From contig JAQYWC010000033.1 in assembly GCA_030145245.1 (NCBI GenBank), positions 62,001-126,000 of the forward strand: 64,000 bases of DNA, read 5' to 3'. The DNA comes from Desulfobacterium sp. GTDB taxonomy: Bacteria > Desulfobacterota > Desulfobacteria > Desulfobacterales > Desulfobacteraceae. Each line of letters begins with the position of its first letter. Within the stretch, counting starts at the first letter, position 1. A program made the translations under genes and the position numbers. This document shows positions 35,000-44,656 of the stretch, one piece after another. The notes beneath the pieces were generated by a model. It saw only the letters and a program-made list of their open reading frames with translations, searched no databases and was not told the origin of the DNA.

Positions 35000-37438
35000 T
35001 TACCTGAGAAGGCTCATTACGTTCTGAGAACTTGAATTGGCCTGGGACATTGCAAATGCACCAGCCTGGCTCAGAACCTGCATCTTGGTAAAGTTTGCAG
35101 ACTCCTCAGCAAAGTCAACGTCACGGATTGAAGATTCCGCAGCAGCTACGTTCACCTTGGTTGTTGAGATGTTGGCAATGGTCGAAGTCAGCTGGTTCTG
35201 GACGGAACCAAGATCGGACCGGACCTTATCAAGACTCTTCAGGGCAGCATCAGCAACAGCAATGCCCACCTGAGCACCTTCCTGGGTAGTAACGTCAATG
35301 TCGGCGAGACGATAGGAGACCCCATCGTCAACGTCGGATTCCACGGTGCTTGAAATAACGGCATCGTTGACAGCCAAAGTCGAAGTATCCTGGAGTATGG
35401 AACCACCCTCAATGACCATATCTTCGGTAAGAGCGTTAGCTCCGGAGGTAACTACATCAAATTCGAGTGTAGTACCGGCTGCATATGTTTTTCCACCTTT
35501 TGTCACAATATCATTGGTCAGCAAGGTACCGGCGGCCAAGGTAGATCCAGAAGCGATACTAGAAGTAGCTGTCAGCAACATATCTGCATCATCAGACACG
35601 GTCAAGTCTGCACTCAATGTTGTTGTATTTCCCAGCGAGGATCCATTGGCAACCTTTGTTCCGGCCCCGAGAGCACTCCCGGCCTTAAGATCCATGGAAC
35701 CGCTTACAGTACCATCACCTGACAGCTGCCTTGTACCCAGATAAGAACCGTTCTCAAGGACACTGCCTGTGGCCAGGGTTGAACCATTTTTACTGACCAT
35801 ATCTCCATCAAGAGTGGTGGTTCCCTTTGTTGTAACAGTCTCGTCAATCTGACTGCCGGCCTTAAGAACACTGTCTGCAAGAATAACAGAACCCTCACCC
35901 AATGTGGCATCTGCTGTCAATGTCAAAGACTGCGATGCCTTGATATCAGTACTCGTTGTGACGTAGGTCTTACCGCCACTCACGGTAACGGCACCACCTG
36001 AAAAGGCGGTTGAGACATCACCCTCGAAGATTGAGCCACTGGCAATTACATTAGCAGCACCACCCTTTAACACACTTCCGGTAGCGATAGCGTTGGTTCC
36101 AGCCCCCATAGCCGCTGTATTAGCGTTCAATTTCACATCACCAGTCAGGACTGTACCTGAACCGATCACAGACCCCTGAGCCAGGGTTGAACCTGCGGCA
36201 ATAAGGTTGTTATCGTCACCAACGGCGGCGACAGCACCAGAAGTGGTAAATGATCCCTGAACAACAGTTCCAGAGGCCAGAGTCGAATCAACAAGCTGGG
36301 AACCGTCGGAAAGGGTAAAACCCTCCGCTGAGGCTGCAATGGCGCCAACGGTAATGGATCCATCTTCTGAAGAAACTGCGATTCCACCTGAAGGATTGAC
36401 ATCAGTGATAAGGATCTCACCGGTACCTTCCTGGCGCAGCTCCACCTTACCAAAGGTAGACATCTTCTCTGTCCCACCGAGAACTGCAGTAGTATCGGCA
36501 CTCTGGGTAATCTCGATGGCCCGGCCATCGGATGAGTTCAGTGTAAGGACTCCGGATACATCCACAGACGCGACAACCCCATGCTCAGAGGTCTTCTTAT
36601 TGATTTCGGCAGCCAGGGCACCGTCAGCATCGTTTTTCTCCACAGAAACGGCACCGATGGTTACACCGTTAATGGCGAAATCACTACTCGTGGTTCCTGC
36701 TGCAACGGCCGATTCGGTGGAGGTCTCCACTACGGCGGTGGCACTGATACCCAGAACATCACTCAACCTGTTGATACTATCCGCAACAGCACCCACACCG
36801 TGCTCAGAAGTGTTGTCATAGGAGAGTTCGATCTCGTTCAGGGTGTAGTTCTTGTTCTGGGAGGAACTGAACACGTTGAGCTCTGTCATTCCCTCACCAC
36901 CAAAGGTCAGGTTGGAGGTGGTGACATGACCAATCTTATTGGCCTCGGTGGATGCAATTGAGATATCAATGGTTTCACCGGCATAGGCACCCATCTGAAA
37001 CTTCTTGTTGGTAAAGTTACCGGAAAGAAGCTTCTGATTATTGAATGAGGTGGTCTTTGCAATGGTGTCAAGCTCATCCGTGAGCTTGGTGATATCTGCC
37101 TGGATCGCCTTTCTGGAATCCGTGGTCTGTCCGTCCTGGGCAGCCTGGATCGCTTTGGTCTTAATAGTGTTTACGATATTGATGGACTCTTCCAGTGCAG
37201 CATCAGCTGTCTGCACGATGGAGACACCATCATTTCCGTTCCTGATTGCCTGACCAAGACCTAAACTCTGTGAGCGCAATGAATCGGCAATGGCCATACC
37301 GGAAGCATCGTCTGCTGCCTTATTGATCCTCAGGCCGCTTGACAGCCGTCCAAGGGACTCAGAAAGGGCGTTATCGGTTTTGATCATGTTTTTGTGAGCG
37401 TTTAATGCTGCAACGTTTGTGTTTATTCTTAAAGCCAT
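35000..37438 (-). CDS. fliC: Flagellin with large repetitive central domain
   Basis: 812 residues from ATG 37438 (AAGGAGG seven bases upstream). The filament subunit. Conserved N-terminal D0/D1 MALRINTNVAALNAHKNM to about 170 and C-terminal D1/D0 from about 715, ending in NSSSQNVMSLLR. The roughly 500-residue centre is Gly/Ser/Thr/Ala-rich. Between about 375 and 680 it repeats short units such as GSTLAQGSVIGSG, ATGSVLENGSYLG and ASGSTLAAGTLLT, suggestive of a beta-solenoid. The Ser/Thr density makes it a good O-glycosylation target for the nearby Maf and legionaminic genes. No Cys is present. Preceded by a sigma-28-like site and a leader with a GGA-loop hairpin; followed by a strong terminator. 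Confidence 0.96.
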   Translation of the reverse strand: MALRINTNVAALNAHKNMIKTDNALSESLGRLSSGLRINKAADDASGMAIADSLRSQSLGLGQAIRNGNDGVSIVQTADAALEESINIVNTIKTKAIQAAQDGQTTDSRKAIQADITKLTDELDTIAKTTSFNNQKLLSGNFTNKKFQMGAYAGETIDISIASTEANKIGHVTTSNLTFGGEGMTELNVFSSSQNKNYTLNEIELSYDNTSEHGVGAVADSINRLSDVLGISATAVVETSTESAVAAGTTSSDFAINGVTIGAVSVEKNDADGALAAEINKKTSEHGVVASVDVSGVLTLNSSDGRAIEITQSADTTAVLGGTEKMSTFGKVELRQEGTGEILITDVNPSGGIAVSSEDGSITVGAIAASAEGFTLSDGSQLVDSTLASGTVVQGSFTTSGAVAAVGDDNNLIAAGSTLAQGSVIGSGTVLTGDVKLNANTAAMGAGTNAIATGSVLKGGAANVIASGSIFEGDVSTAFSGGAVTVSGGKTYVTTSTDIKASQSLTLTADATLGEGSVILADSVLKAGSQIDETVTTKGTTTLDGDMVSKNGSTLATGSVLENGSYLGTRQLSGDGTVSGSMDLKAGSALGAGTKVANGSSLGNTTTLSADLTVSDDADMLLTATSSIASGSTLAAGTLLTNDIVTKGGKTYAAGTTLEFDVVTSGANALTEDMVIEGGSILQDTSTLAVNDAVISSTVESDVDDGVSYRLADIDVTTQEGAQVGIAVADAALKSLDKVRSDLGSVQNQLTSTIANISTTKVNVAAAESSIRDVDFAEESANFTKMQVLSQAGAFAMSQANSSSQNVMSLLR
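35395..36315 (-). repeat. Degenerate short-period repeats in the flagellin centre
   Basis: The encoded protein cycles through variants of a G-S-x-(L/V/I)-x-x-G unit about every 6-12 residues for roughly 300 residues. DNA copies are diverged, so this is a protein-level repeat rather than a simple tandem DNA repeat. Confidence 0.7.
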
Positions 37439-37445
37439 GGTGTAT

Positions 37446-37511
37446 CCTCCTTGAGAATGTTGATAGGGAATCCGTTCCCTATTTTTTAAATTGACATGGG
37501 AAATCCATGTC
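37446..37511 (-). promoter_or_regulatory. fliC leader with CsrA-type GGA hairpin
   Basis: In the fliC mRNA, an 8-bp perfect hairpin (37475-37482 with 37463-37470) exposes the tetraloop CGGA. A second 7-bp hairpin (37505-37511 with 37493-37499) lies just upstream, with GGA at its stem-loop junction. The Shine-Dalgarno AAGGAGG (37446-37452), itself containing GGA, lies 10 bases downstream of the first hairpin. A looped GGA plus a GGA in the ribosome site is the known CsrA repression layout for flagellin (hag) mRNA. csrA and fliW are in the same locus. Confidence 0.65.
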
Positions 37512-37536
37512 CGAGCGTTTGTTGCTGATAAGGTAT

Positions 37537-37563
37537 GTATCGACACCCGGAAAAAGAACTTAA
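37537..37563 (-). promoter_or_regulatory. Sigma-28 (FliA) type promoter of fliC
   Basis: Minus strand TTAAGTTC-N11-GTCGATAC against the enteric consensus TAAAGTTT-N11-GCCGATAA: spacing exact, 5 of 8 and 6 of 8 matches. It lies about 100 bp before the ATG, leaving room for the structured leader. Confidence 0.55.
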
Positions 37564-37607
37564 AAAGTTTTTCATAAAAACCCTTTCAAATCTTTTCCCT
37601 CAGGTTT

Positions 37608-37686
37608 TTCATCTATTATCCGATAATTATTTCAATCAGAATATGTTATAAAAGAATGAGACGCACAACTATCATTCATCTATTAT
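37608..37686. repeat. 12-bp direct repeat in the fliC-fliD divergent region
   Basis: TTCATCTATTAT occurs at 37608-37619 and again at 37675-37686, 67 bp apart, in the A/T-rich 279-bp region between divergent fliC and fliD. Could be a regulator site or chance in A/T-rich DNA. Confidence 0.4.
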
Positions 37687-37717
37687 AGAACAGTGGCAAT
37701 TAATATGGAGGGGCACC

Positions 37718-39406
37718 ATGGCAACAGGCTCGATTACATCAATGGGATTAGGGTCGGGACTCGAACTTCAGGACATTCTGGATAAGCTCAGGGAAGTCGA
37801 CCAGGGCCAGATTACAGTTAAGAAGAATAAAAAAACCGAGCTCGAGAATCAGGTGGACGATTATAAAGGTATCAATGCAAAGCTCTTTGCCATGAAAACA
37901 GATGCCCTCAACCTCTCCCTGCAGTCAAACTTCATGGAAAACAGTGTGTCGGTCTCAGATGAAGACATTCTTACGGCAACGGTAAACGACGGTATTGCAG
38001 AAGCCTCTTTCAGCCTTGACGTAACCCAGAAGGCCCAGCGCAATTCCTGGCAGACCCCGGGGTTTGCAAAACCGAGTGAGTTACTAACGGCTGAACCTGT
38101 AACCGGGATAACAGATGCTGACGCTGCCGTAACAACCGTTAACGAAACCATGAGCATCTCCTACGGTGAACCCGCAACCCCCACAGCCATAGATATTGAC
38201 CTTACTTCAGGAATGAGCCTGACTGAAATTGCAGAAGCGGTCAACACCTCTTCGGCCAACAAGGACGCCGACGGCAATCAGCTGGTAACAGCCTCAGTGG
38301 CGTTGAACAGCGATGACGAATATTACATACGCCTCTCAGCCAAATCCGGGGGCACCAGCGCCGATTCGGAAATAAGTGTTGCAGGATTCAGCTATGTTGA
38401 AGCGGACACACTAATCTCCATAGGCCAGGCAGACGGTTCAACCCCCATGTATTTGAGCCTCGCTCCGGGGGCAACCTACGAGAACGCGGTGAACCAGATA
38501 AACGCCGCATCGGGCAACCCGGGTGTCACCGCTGCAATCGTAAATACCGGAGACACAACAGACCCCTACCGGATGACCCTTACAGCCAATGACACGGGGG
38601 AAGAAAGCCGGATCACCATCTCCCCCAGCCTTGCCATGGATGAAGTGTCCGGTGCAGGTGGCGCTTCCCTCAATTCCACATTTACCCTCAACGGGATACT
38701 GTACCAGCGGCAAACCAACGACGGAATAAGCGATGTGATCCCCGGAGTCACCCTGAATTTCAAAAAGACCGGAGAGAGCACGGTAACCATCAAGAAAGAC
38801 ATGGAGAATGTGAAGGAAAACATCGTCTCCCTTGTAGACAAGTTTAACGATCTCATGTCGGACCTCACCGTACCGAAAGAAGACTCCGAAAAGGACTCCG
38901 AAAAGGAAGAGAGCGAAAAAAATTCCCTGGCAGGTTCAACCAGCATGAAAAGAATGATCTCCGATCTCAAAACCCTGCTGGGCACAACCATCGATACCGG
39001 TTCCGACTATACAAGCCTTTTTGATATAGGGCTTGAGATCAACAGGGATGGCACCGTCACCCTTGATGAAAAGAAGCTTGACACCGCCATCGCTTCAGAT
39101 CCCGATGCCATAGGCTCACTGTTTCTCAGGGACCTGGAGACAGGCACCAAAGGCCTGGGAGATACCATTAATGACAGCCTGCTGGACATGGTCAGTTCCC
39201 ATGGAGTCGTTGCAACGGAGCAAAGCGCCGCAAAAACCAGGATAACAAGACTTGACAAGGATATTGAGACCTCCACCGAACGTCTGAACAAGAAATATGA
39301 AACCATGGCTAAAACCTTTGCAAAACTTGACAGCTATATAAGTACGATTAATTCGCAATCAAAAGCGCTGACATCAATGATTGACTCATTCAACAAAGAG
39401 GACTGA
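37718..39406 (+). CDS. fliD: Flagellar filament cap protein FliD
   Basis: 562 residues; GGAGGGG six bases before the ATG. Hook-associated protein 2 caps the filament and folds exported flagellin. N-terminal D0 MATGSITSMGLGSGLELQDILDKLREVDQGQ is typical, as is the C-terminal coiled-coil region (LDKDIETSTERLNKKYETMAK ... ALTSMIDSFNKED). The middle contains the FliD domain with DGISDVIPGVTLNFKKTGESTVTI. A low-complexity acidic patch (KEDSEKDSEKEESEKN) sits at about 386-401. First gene of the plus-strand fliD-fliS-chaperone-flaG unit, divergent from fliC. Confidence 0.95.
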   Translation: MATGSITSMGLGSGLELQDILDKLREVDQGQITVKKNKKTELENQVDDYKGINAKLFAMKTDALNLSLQSNFMENSVSVSDEDILTATVNDGIAEASFSLDVTQKAQRNSWQTPGFAKPSELLTAEPVTGITDADAAVTTVNETMSISYGEPATPTAIDIDLTSGMSLTEIAEAVNTSSANKDADGNQLVTASVALNSDDEYYIRLSAKSGGTSADSEISVAGFSYVEADTLISIGQADGSTPMYLSLAPGATYENAVNQINAASGNPGVTAAIVNTGDTTDPYRMTLTANDTGEESRITISPSLAMDEVSGAGGASLNSTFTLNGILYQRQTNDGISDVIPGVTLNFKKTGESTVTIKKDMENVKENIVSLVDKFNDLMSDLTVPKEDSEKDSEKEESEKNSLAGSTSMKRMISDLKTLLGTTIDTGSDYTSLFDIGLEINRDGTVTLDEKKLDTAIASDPDAIGSLFLRDLETGTKGLGDTINDSLLDMVSSHGVVATEQSAAKTRITRLDKDIETSTERLNKKYETMAKTFAKLDSYISTINSQSKALTSMIDSFNKED

Positions 39407-39507
39407 TAAAGTAAGAGACCGGGTTTGATAATAACCTTAAGAAAAAAGCAGAAGATGTCGAACTTTCGATATGAACGATTACAACTGAACCAATCTAAGG
39501 AGAAGCA

Positions 39508-39963
39508 ATGGTTGCCAACTCTCAAGTAAGCAAATATCTAAATAATCATTATGAAGGCATGGATCCCAAACAGTTGATACTCTTGCTTTACAAAGGCGCC
39601 ATTAAGCGTCTCAGGCTTGCCAGGGAAGGGATTGAAGAGGGAAACGTAAAGAAAAGAGGGGAAAACCTCAGCAAGGCCATCGCAATAATTTCTGAACTGA
39701 ATGCATCCGTAGACCCGAATGCAAACGATGAGGTCTCGCAGTTTCTAACCAATCTCTATACAGCCATCCTTGTGGAACTTCCCAAAGTCTCCCTGGACAA
39801 TAACACCGAGATTATTGACCGTAGTGAAGCATACATTTCAAAACTGACCCAGATATGGGAAAATGATGTGATGGCAAAAGGGACTTCCCCCAAGAAGCCC
39901 CCCGTGTCAAGAGGCTATGGAGCGCCCAATGCAAAAAACGACTTCCATTCCTTTGCCGTTTAG
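39508..39963 (+). CDS. fliS: Flagellin export chaperone FliS
   Basis: 151 residues, mostly helical. Binds the C-terminus of flagellin in the cytoplasm before export. Typical start VSKYLNNHYEGMDPKQLILLLYKGAIKRL; the helix bundle ends at about 125, followed by a Pro-rich tail. AAGGAG before the ATG. Some FliS proteins also bind FliW-related partners, which would fit the fliW-csrA pair nearby. Lies 101 bases downstream of fliD. Confidence 0.95.
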   Translation: MVANSQVSKYLNNHYEGMDPKQLILLLYKGAIKRLRLAREGIEEGNVKKRGENLSKAIAIISELNASVDPNANDEVSQFLTNLYTAILVELPKVSLDNNTEIIDRSEAYISKLTQIWENDVMAKGTSPKKPPVSRGYGAPNAKNDFHSFAV

Positions 39964-39986
39964 CAGACAGACCACAGGACTTGACC

Positions 39987-40388
39987 ATGGAAAAAGAATT
40001 CATACAGATTAAAAAGACACTAAAGAGGCTGGATGATCTCCATTCGAGTCACCTTGAATCCTTTAACAACGACTCAATGCCGGATCTTGAAAAACAGAGT
40101 GCCGAACGCGATACCGAAGTTAACAATTTAAAAAATAGCATCAGCCATTTTATCACCATGGCAGAGATCGAACCCCATACGGATGCGAAATCAATGATGC
40201 TCTTTTTAAATAATCGTATCACGACCTTGCTCGACCAGAACAATGCGCTGGAAGTCAAAGTGACCACTTACAGAGAAAAAATCCGAAACAGCATGAAGCA
40301 GATTTCAAAGGGAAAACAGGCCATCGGTTCCTATGGTTCACCTGCAGGTCTCGTCAATAAACCCAAAGTTATAAGCCTTACAAAATAG
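39987..40388 (+). CDS. FlgN/FliT-like flagellar chaperone candidate
   Basis: 133 residues from ATG 39987 (AGGA seven bases upstream). Almost entirely alpha-helical with coiled-coil character (IQIKKTLKRLDDLHSSHLES ... NNRITTLLDQNNALEVKVTTYREKIR), ending in a basic flexible tail. Size, helix pattern and position between fliS and flaG suggest a FliT/FlgN-type export chaperone, perhaps for FliD, but there is no diagnostic motif, so the role is inferred. Confidence 0.65.
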   Translation: MEKEFIQIKKTLKRLDDLHSSHLESFNNDSMPDLEKQSAERDTEVNNLKNSISHFITMAEIEPHTDAKSMMLFLNNRITTLLDQNNALEVKVTTYREKIRNSMKQISKGKQAIGSYGSPAGLVNKPKVISLTK

Positions 40389-40400
40389 AAGGAGGTCTTC

Positions 40401-40799
40401 ATGGACTTACGCAATCTAAATACAGGTGTCGCAGTAAAGGTACAGGAGTCAACGTCCATGCCTTCCCCCGTCAAAGACGCCATGGATAAAACGGATAAAA
40501 TTCAAGCCCTGCAACCTGTTGAGAACCTTAATCCGGCAGGCAAGGCCAAGGAGCAGAAAGAGGACTCCCTGTCTGCTGAAGCGGTTAAAGATTTAACGGA
40601 AGAACTGAATGAATATATGGATGATCTCCAGACCAATATTGGATTTTCCATGCGTGACGACCCGAATCGGACATTGGTTGTGGAGATAAAAAACAGAGAG
40701 ACCGGGGACGTTATCAAACAGATCCCCTCGGAAGAGATGCTGCAGTTAAAAGAGAAGATGGAAGAACTCACAGGTCTTATCTTTGACAAAAGCGTATAA
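40401..40799 (+). CDS. flaG: FlaG family protein
   Basis: 132 residues; AGGAGG before the ATG. The first 60 residues are flexible; the FlaG domain follows: LTEELNEYMDDLQTNIGFSM, RTLVVEIKNRETGDVIKQIP, then SEEMLQLKEKMEELTGLIFD. FlaG influences filament length in several bacteria. Last gene of the fliD unit; a 7-bp GC hairpin follows, shared with convergent fliW. Confidence 0.92.
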   Translation: MDLRNLNTGVAVKVQESTSMPSPVKDAMDKTDKIQALQPVENLNPAGKAKEQKEDSLSAEAVKDLTEELNEYMDDLQTNIGFSMRDDPNRTLVVEIKNRETGDVIKQIPSEEMLQLKEKMEELTGLIFDKSV

Positions 40800-40820
40800 A
40801 AACACTCTGGTTTGAGAGAA

Positions 40821-40839
40821 GGGCCCTGCAATAGGGCCC
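40821..40839. terminator. Bidirectional hairpin between flaG and fliW
   Basis: GGGCCCT (40821-40827) pairs with AGGGCCC (40833-40839) around a 5-base loop. It lies between convergent flaG and fliW. No long T run on either side. Confidence 0.65.
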
Positions 40840-40864
40840 CCCATCACAAAATGAACAGCCTGGT

Positions 40865-41302
40865 CTAGGACGCTTCCAGGATATTGTGCTGATACGAATA
40901 GATAGAGTCTGGGATCACCACCTGAAAAACTTCATTCGTTTTAGAATTTATCACCAGGGGCCCCAGTAAATTCGCTGTTATTTTCTTTCCCTTTTCACCT
41001 TCGGATATATTGACCACCACATAGATCTGCAACTCCTCAGTTTTAACCCCTTTCCATTCCTTAGCAGCAATAAAACCATCCAGATCCAGCTTATAATCCG
41101 GCATAAATTGAAACGGATTCATTACAATGAGTGCAATATTGGGTTCCTCAAGGGACTGAAACCAACAGAACGGGACTGTTTTAGGATCTTCAAGAAGAAC
41201 AAAACGTTCAAAGCCGGGAAACCCTGGGAGCCCATCGGGCATGGTAAGGATCTTTGTTTCATCAATTTCTATTTCACCGAATTTTCTGGTATCTATCTTC
41301 AA
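40865..41302 (-). CDS. fliW: Flagellar assembly factor FliW
   Basis: 145 residues. Binds free flagellin or CsrA; when flagellin is exported, FliW is released and relieves CsrA repression of flagellin mRNA. Family signs: F-G-E-I-E-I at the start, MPDGLPGFPGFERFVLLED, WFQSLEEPNIALIVMNPF, and LLGPLVINSKTNEVFQVV. Start is TTG at 41302 with AAGGAG eight bases upstream; no other start fits the conserved N-terminus. Directly follows csrA. Confidence 0.94.
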   Translation of the reverse strand: MKIDTRKFGEIEIDETKILTMPDGLPGFPGFERFVLLEDPKTVPFCWFQSLEEPNIALIVMNPFQFMPDYKLDLDGFIAAKEWKGVKTEELQIYVVVNISEGEKGKKITANLLGPLVINSKTNEVFQVVIPDSIYSYQHNILEAS

Positions 41303-41307
41303 TCTCT

Positions 41308-41550
41308 CTACTCCTTGGAAAATCTCTTTTGAATCAGCTCTGCGGCCTCTGCAATATCTGTCATGTTCTTTGCTACAGATTCAATATTCTCTTTCCGTAC
41401 CTGCTCCAGGATCTCCATACGAAAAATCGCTATATCCCTTGGAGCATCAATACCAATTTTTACACCGCCACCCTCAATTCCAAGAATGCTGACAACAATG
41501 TTGTCTCCTATTTTAATCTTTTCCGCCACCTTTCGGCTCAGAACCAGCAT
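41308..41550 (-). CDS. csrA: Translational regulator CsrA
   Basis: 80 residues. RNA-binding dimer recognising GGA in hairpin loops. [20 protein letters not shown] with the RNA-contacting N-terminal segment, [15 protein letters not shown] with the key C-terminal Arg, then a short helix. About 15 residues longer than E. coli CsrA, as in other FliW-dependent CsrA proteins whose C-terminal extension contacts FliW. Lies between flgL (14-base gap) and fliW (5-base gap). Confidence 0.95.
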   Translation of the reverse strand: MLVLSRKVAEKIKIGDNIVVSILGIEGGGVKIGIDAPRDIAIFRMEILEQVRKENIESVAKNMTDIAEAAELIQKRFSKE

Positions 41551-41564
41551 ATGCTCTCTATCCT

Positions 41565-44500
41565 TTATAAATAATCCACAAGACTTAATTTCATGATCTT
41601 AGAGGTTGAACTCAAGGAGGCCTCATAGGCCGTTTCAATGGATTTAAGGTTCATGAGGGCTTCAACAATGTCGGCATCCTCTATGTCGGATCTTCTCTCT
41701 GTCAGGCTCAAATTGACCTCGGTTGTCATTATATCCCTTATCTGAAGGCGCTTGTATTTCACACCGACATCCACAATCCTGGAGGTCATGTTGTCATAAT
41801 TGGTCTCTATCCGTCCAAGGGTTCTTTCGATGCCATCCACATCGTTGTCAGCAAGGTATTGGTTCAGATCATTTAATGTGTTGAAGATTCCCCACTCAAC
41901 TTCCCTTGAGCTTTCAACAGGAGTCTCTATGTCATCTGAAGCATCAAACCCCAGAATAGAACCAATGCTCTTGCCGTTCCCCCCTTCAGAAAGGGGGGCA
42001 TTATCCCCTGTCTGCCATTGGAGCTGAAACTTTTCAAGCTCTGTACCGTTCTCCTTGATGGCGAACTTTTTTGTATAGGAGTCCCAGGTTACAGAATAAT
42101 CGATTCGGTTGCCATTTTCCCGGGATTCTGCTTCAAGGGCCTTTTCAACCTCTTGCCCGAGTTCGGACATGCTGGTGTATGTTTTTGCTTTGATGGATGC
42201 GGTAAGCTCTCCCACCTCAAGCCCCTTGTCGCCCTTGGTGATCTCCTTAAAATCGATTTTATTATTAATATCATTCTCTATTTTAATATTAACAACCTGC
42301 TCATCGCTTTCAGAAAAAGAGACTTTATCATCCCCATAAAATCCCAGCTTTTTTCCAACCTGCTGATCTGCATTGTCACCTGAACCCCAAAGAAGTGTAA
42401 AGGATTTTATGCTGGCATCGCTGCCCTTGATCATGAACTTGTCTGCATTGGTATCATAGGAGACAGCGTATTTCACACCATTGGGTGATGCGATTCCCAT
42501 GGCTTTTTCTATCTCAAAGGCCACATCAGCAAGATCGGTATAATCCCCAGGAGGAATTTCAATCGTCTGCTGTCCGGAACGAGTGCCATCTATACTTGTC
42601 TCCCGGAAATCGATCTTGTTACTATCAGCGTCAAAGGTCATGAGCACCGGGGCTGTATTACTGAGATAAGGCGCCCCGATACCGCCACCAACGGCATTTG
42701 CGGTAAACCCAAGGGTATCAGCAATGGAGGGATCGGGAGTTGTGCCACTGCCGGTTTCCCGTCGAAAATTAAACCCGGCCAGCACCCCGCCTGTCTCCTG
42801 AATACCAAATTTTTGGGCAGCAGGATCATAGGTGAAATCATAGGTCGTGGAATTTCCCGAAGCAGCAGAGACTTCATTCATGGCCGTCTCAACCGCAGCC
42901 TCAAGATCTGCAGCGGTTTTGTAAGTACCTTTTGGAACAACGGCATTGAGTTTGCGGGTCACCCCTCCATTGATCTCTTCAAACGCCATAATATTATTGG
43001 TATCATCAATGGTGATTTCAAATTGAACAGCCGTATCACTTACCGGATATGTTATGGCGTCGTCCTGGGGATAAAAACCAAGGGTTGAAGTCGCTGAAGA
43101 AGCACTCCAGAGGACATTGAGTTCATTCAGGCTGGTACCGTCCTCCCTGATATTGAAACGGCTGTTTTCAGGATCATAGGAGACGGCATAATTCACATCA
43201 TTGGGTCCGGCGAGACTTTCTGCCTCCATCTGGGCCTCAATCTCCTTGGCCAGGGCATCCATATCAGTATAAGTGCCGGGAGAGATCGTCGCAGTATGTG
43301 TTACGCCTGGAGGAATGCCGGTGGAATCTATCTCGTTAAATTGTATTGTATCATTGACGCCGTTAGTGATAACACGCTCGGTAATATATTGAGGATAGGT
43401 ATCGGATACCGGGGGAGCGGCTATTGAATTATCAGCATTGAAACCGATCTCATGGCCCAGGCTGTGATCACCCTTGGCAGGCACAATCTCAAATTGAACA
43501 CGATCTCCCTTTGTGCTTACCGGATTATCAAGTTTTATGCTGATATCTGCAGCGCCATTCCCATCAAGATCAAGGTCAACCCCATCGGCAGCACCCGAAA
43601 TTGTTGACGGGATATCATATCCAGGATTATTTTCAACCTTCCAGTTTCCCTGTCCGTCCCAGACCAGCATAAAAGGATCACTGCCAGCGGGTTCGGGAGT
43701 GCCGAGGGTTAAAGCGTCCTTGTTGATGACACTGACATTAATATCATCAGGGGTGAGCTGGCCGGTTGTCTGAATGTTCGCAAGATGGGCTTCTCCACCT
43801 GTTTCCCACATGAACTCGGTTCGCATATAACCATTATAGCTGCCATCCTCCCTGATGGAAAACTTTTTTTCGTCCCCATCATACTCAACCTCGTAAGTCA
43901 CACCATACCCCTCTTTTGAAGAGGCATCGTTAAGTGCGTTTTTTACGATGGTCTCAAAATCGGATGCGTTATACTCTCCGTCAGGAATCGTGACCGACAA
44001 CATTTTTTCCGAGGCAGATCCATGGCCATTGTCTTCTTTGAACACAATGGTATTGTTTGTAGAATTGACCGCAACAAAATCATCCCACAAAGCCTCATTT
44101 CCTGCCCGGCCCACCTGAACATCGGCATTTTTATCGGTTTTGATCTCAAAGGGATTGTCATTGCCGACATAGGAGACTGTGGGAGGATTGGTGTCCGTGT
44201 TGTATTGGAACGGCTCAACATCGGTTTGGGTACCGCCGAAGATATAGCTTCCGTTTACCTGGGTATTTCCAAGGGTAACGATCTGTTTGATGATTCCGTT
44301 AATGCTCTCAATGGTATCCTTACGTTCATCAACCGTTGACGAAGCATTGATAAGACCGCTCACCCTGGTCTTTACATCCAGTATCAGGTCATTTACACTG
44401 TCAAGCGTGGTCTCCCCGCCTTTGAGCCATGACAGCCCCATTGAAACATTCTTTTCGATCTGATCGAGATTCCCCAGGGAAACCTTAAGGTCAAGCACCT

Positions 44501-44642
44501 GACTCAATCCAATGGGATCATCGGAGATGCTATTGATCCGTTTCTGGGTTGCCACCACCTCATTGGCATCCCTCAGGTTGCTGGTGAGGTTTCCCAGCTG
44601 ATATGTGGCATTGCTATATGTTGTAAGATTGGCAACTCTCAT
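41565..44642 (-). CDS. flgL: Hook-filament junction protein FlgL, greatly enlarged
   Basis: 1025 residues; E. coli FlgL has 317. Start is the second of two adjacent ATGs (44642), five bases after AGGAGG. N-terminal D0/D1 [19 protein letters not shown] ... [12 protein letters not shown] and C-terminal D1/D0 ([21 protein letters not shown] ... [19 protein letters not shown]) are conserved. Between them are five related blocks of about 100 residues starting near 196, 430, 549, 674 and 793, each opening with N-(K/T)-I-x-F-x-E and containing a P-x-G-x-Y-T segment. One extra block (about 324-404) resembles a FlgK segment. Co-transcribed with csrA and fliW. Confidence 0.93.
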   Translation of the reverse strand: MRVANLTTYSNATYQLGNLTSNLRDANEVVATQKRINSISDDPIGLSQVLDLKVSLGNLDQIEKNVSMGLSWLKGGETTLDSVNDLILDVKTRVSGLINASSTVDERKDTIESINGIIKQIVTLGNTQVNGSYIFGGTQTDVEPFQYNTDTNPPTVSYVGNDNPFEIKTDKNADVQVGRAGNEALWDDFVAVNSTNNTIVFKEDNGHGSASEKMLSVTIPDGEYNASDFETIVKNALNDASSKEGYGVTYEVEYDGDEKKFSIREDGSYNGYMRTEFMWETGGEAHLANIQTTGQLTPDDINVSVINKDALTLGTPEPAGSDPFMLVWDGQGNWKVENNPGYDIPSTISGAADGVDLDLDGNGAADISIKLDNPVSTKGDRVQFEIVPAKGDHSLGHEIGFNADNSIAAPPVSDTYPQYITERVITNGVNDTIQFNEIDSTGIPPGVTHTATISPGTYTDMDALAKEIEAQMEAESLAGPNDVNYAVSYDPENSRFNIREDGTSLNELNVLWSASSATSTLGFYPQDDAITYPVSDTAVQFEITIDDTNNIMAFEEINGGVTRKLNAVVPKGTYKTAADLEAAVETAMNEVSAASGNSTTYDFTYDPAAQKFGIQETGGVLAGFNFRRETGSGTTPDPSIADTLGFTANAVGGGIGAPYLSNTAPVLMTFDADSNKIDFRETSIDGTRSGQQTIEIPPGDYTDLADVAFEIEKAMGIASPNGVKYAVSYDTNADKFMIKGSDASIKSFTLLWGSGDNADQQVGKKLGFYGDDKVSFSESDEQVVNIKIENDINNKIDFKEITKGDKGLEVGELTASIKAKTYTSMSELGQEVEKALEAESRENGNRIDYSVTWDSYTKKFAIKENGTELEKFQLQWQTGDNAPLSEGGNGKSIGSILGFDASDDIETPVESSREVEWGIFNTLNDLNQYLADNDVDGIERTLGRIETNYDNMTSRIVDVGVKYKRLQIRDIMTTEVNLSLTERRSDIEDADIVEALMNLKSIETAYEASLSSTSKIMKLSLVDYL
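41940..44057 (-). repeat. Five diverged domain repeats inside flgL
   Basis: Protein-level repeats of about 100 residues with openings [32 protein letters not shown] and NNKIDFKE, each followed by a P-(D/P/K)-G-x-Y type turn and a Y-x-(V/F)-x-(Y/W)-D strand. Spacing 234, 119, 125 and 119 residues. DNA identity is low, so the duplications are old. Confidence 0.8.
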
Positions 44643-44656
44643 CATGCCCTCCTTTT

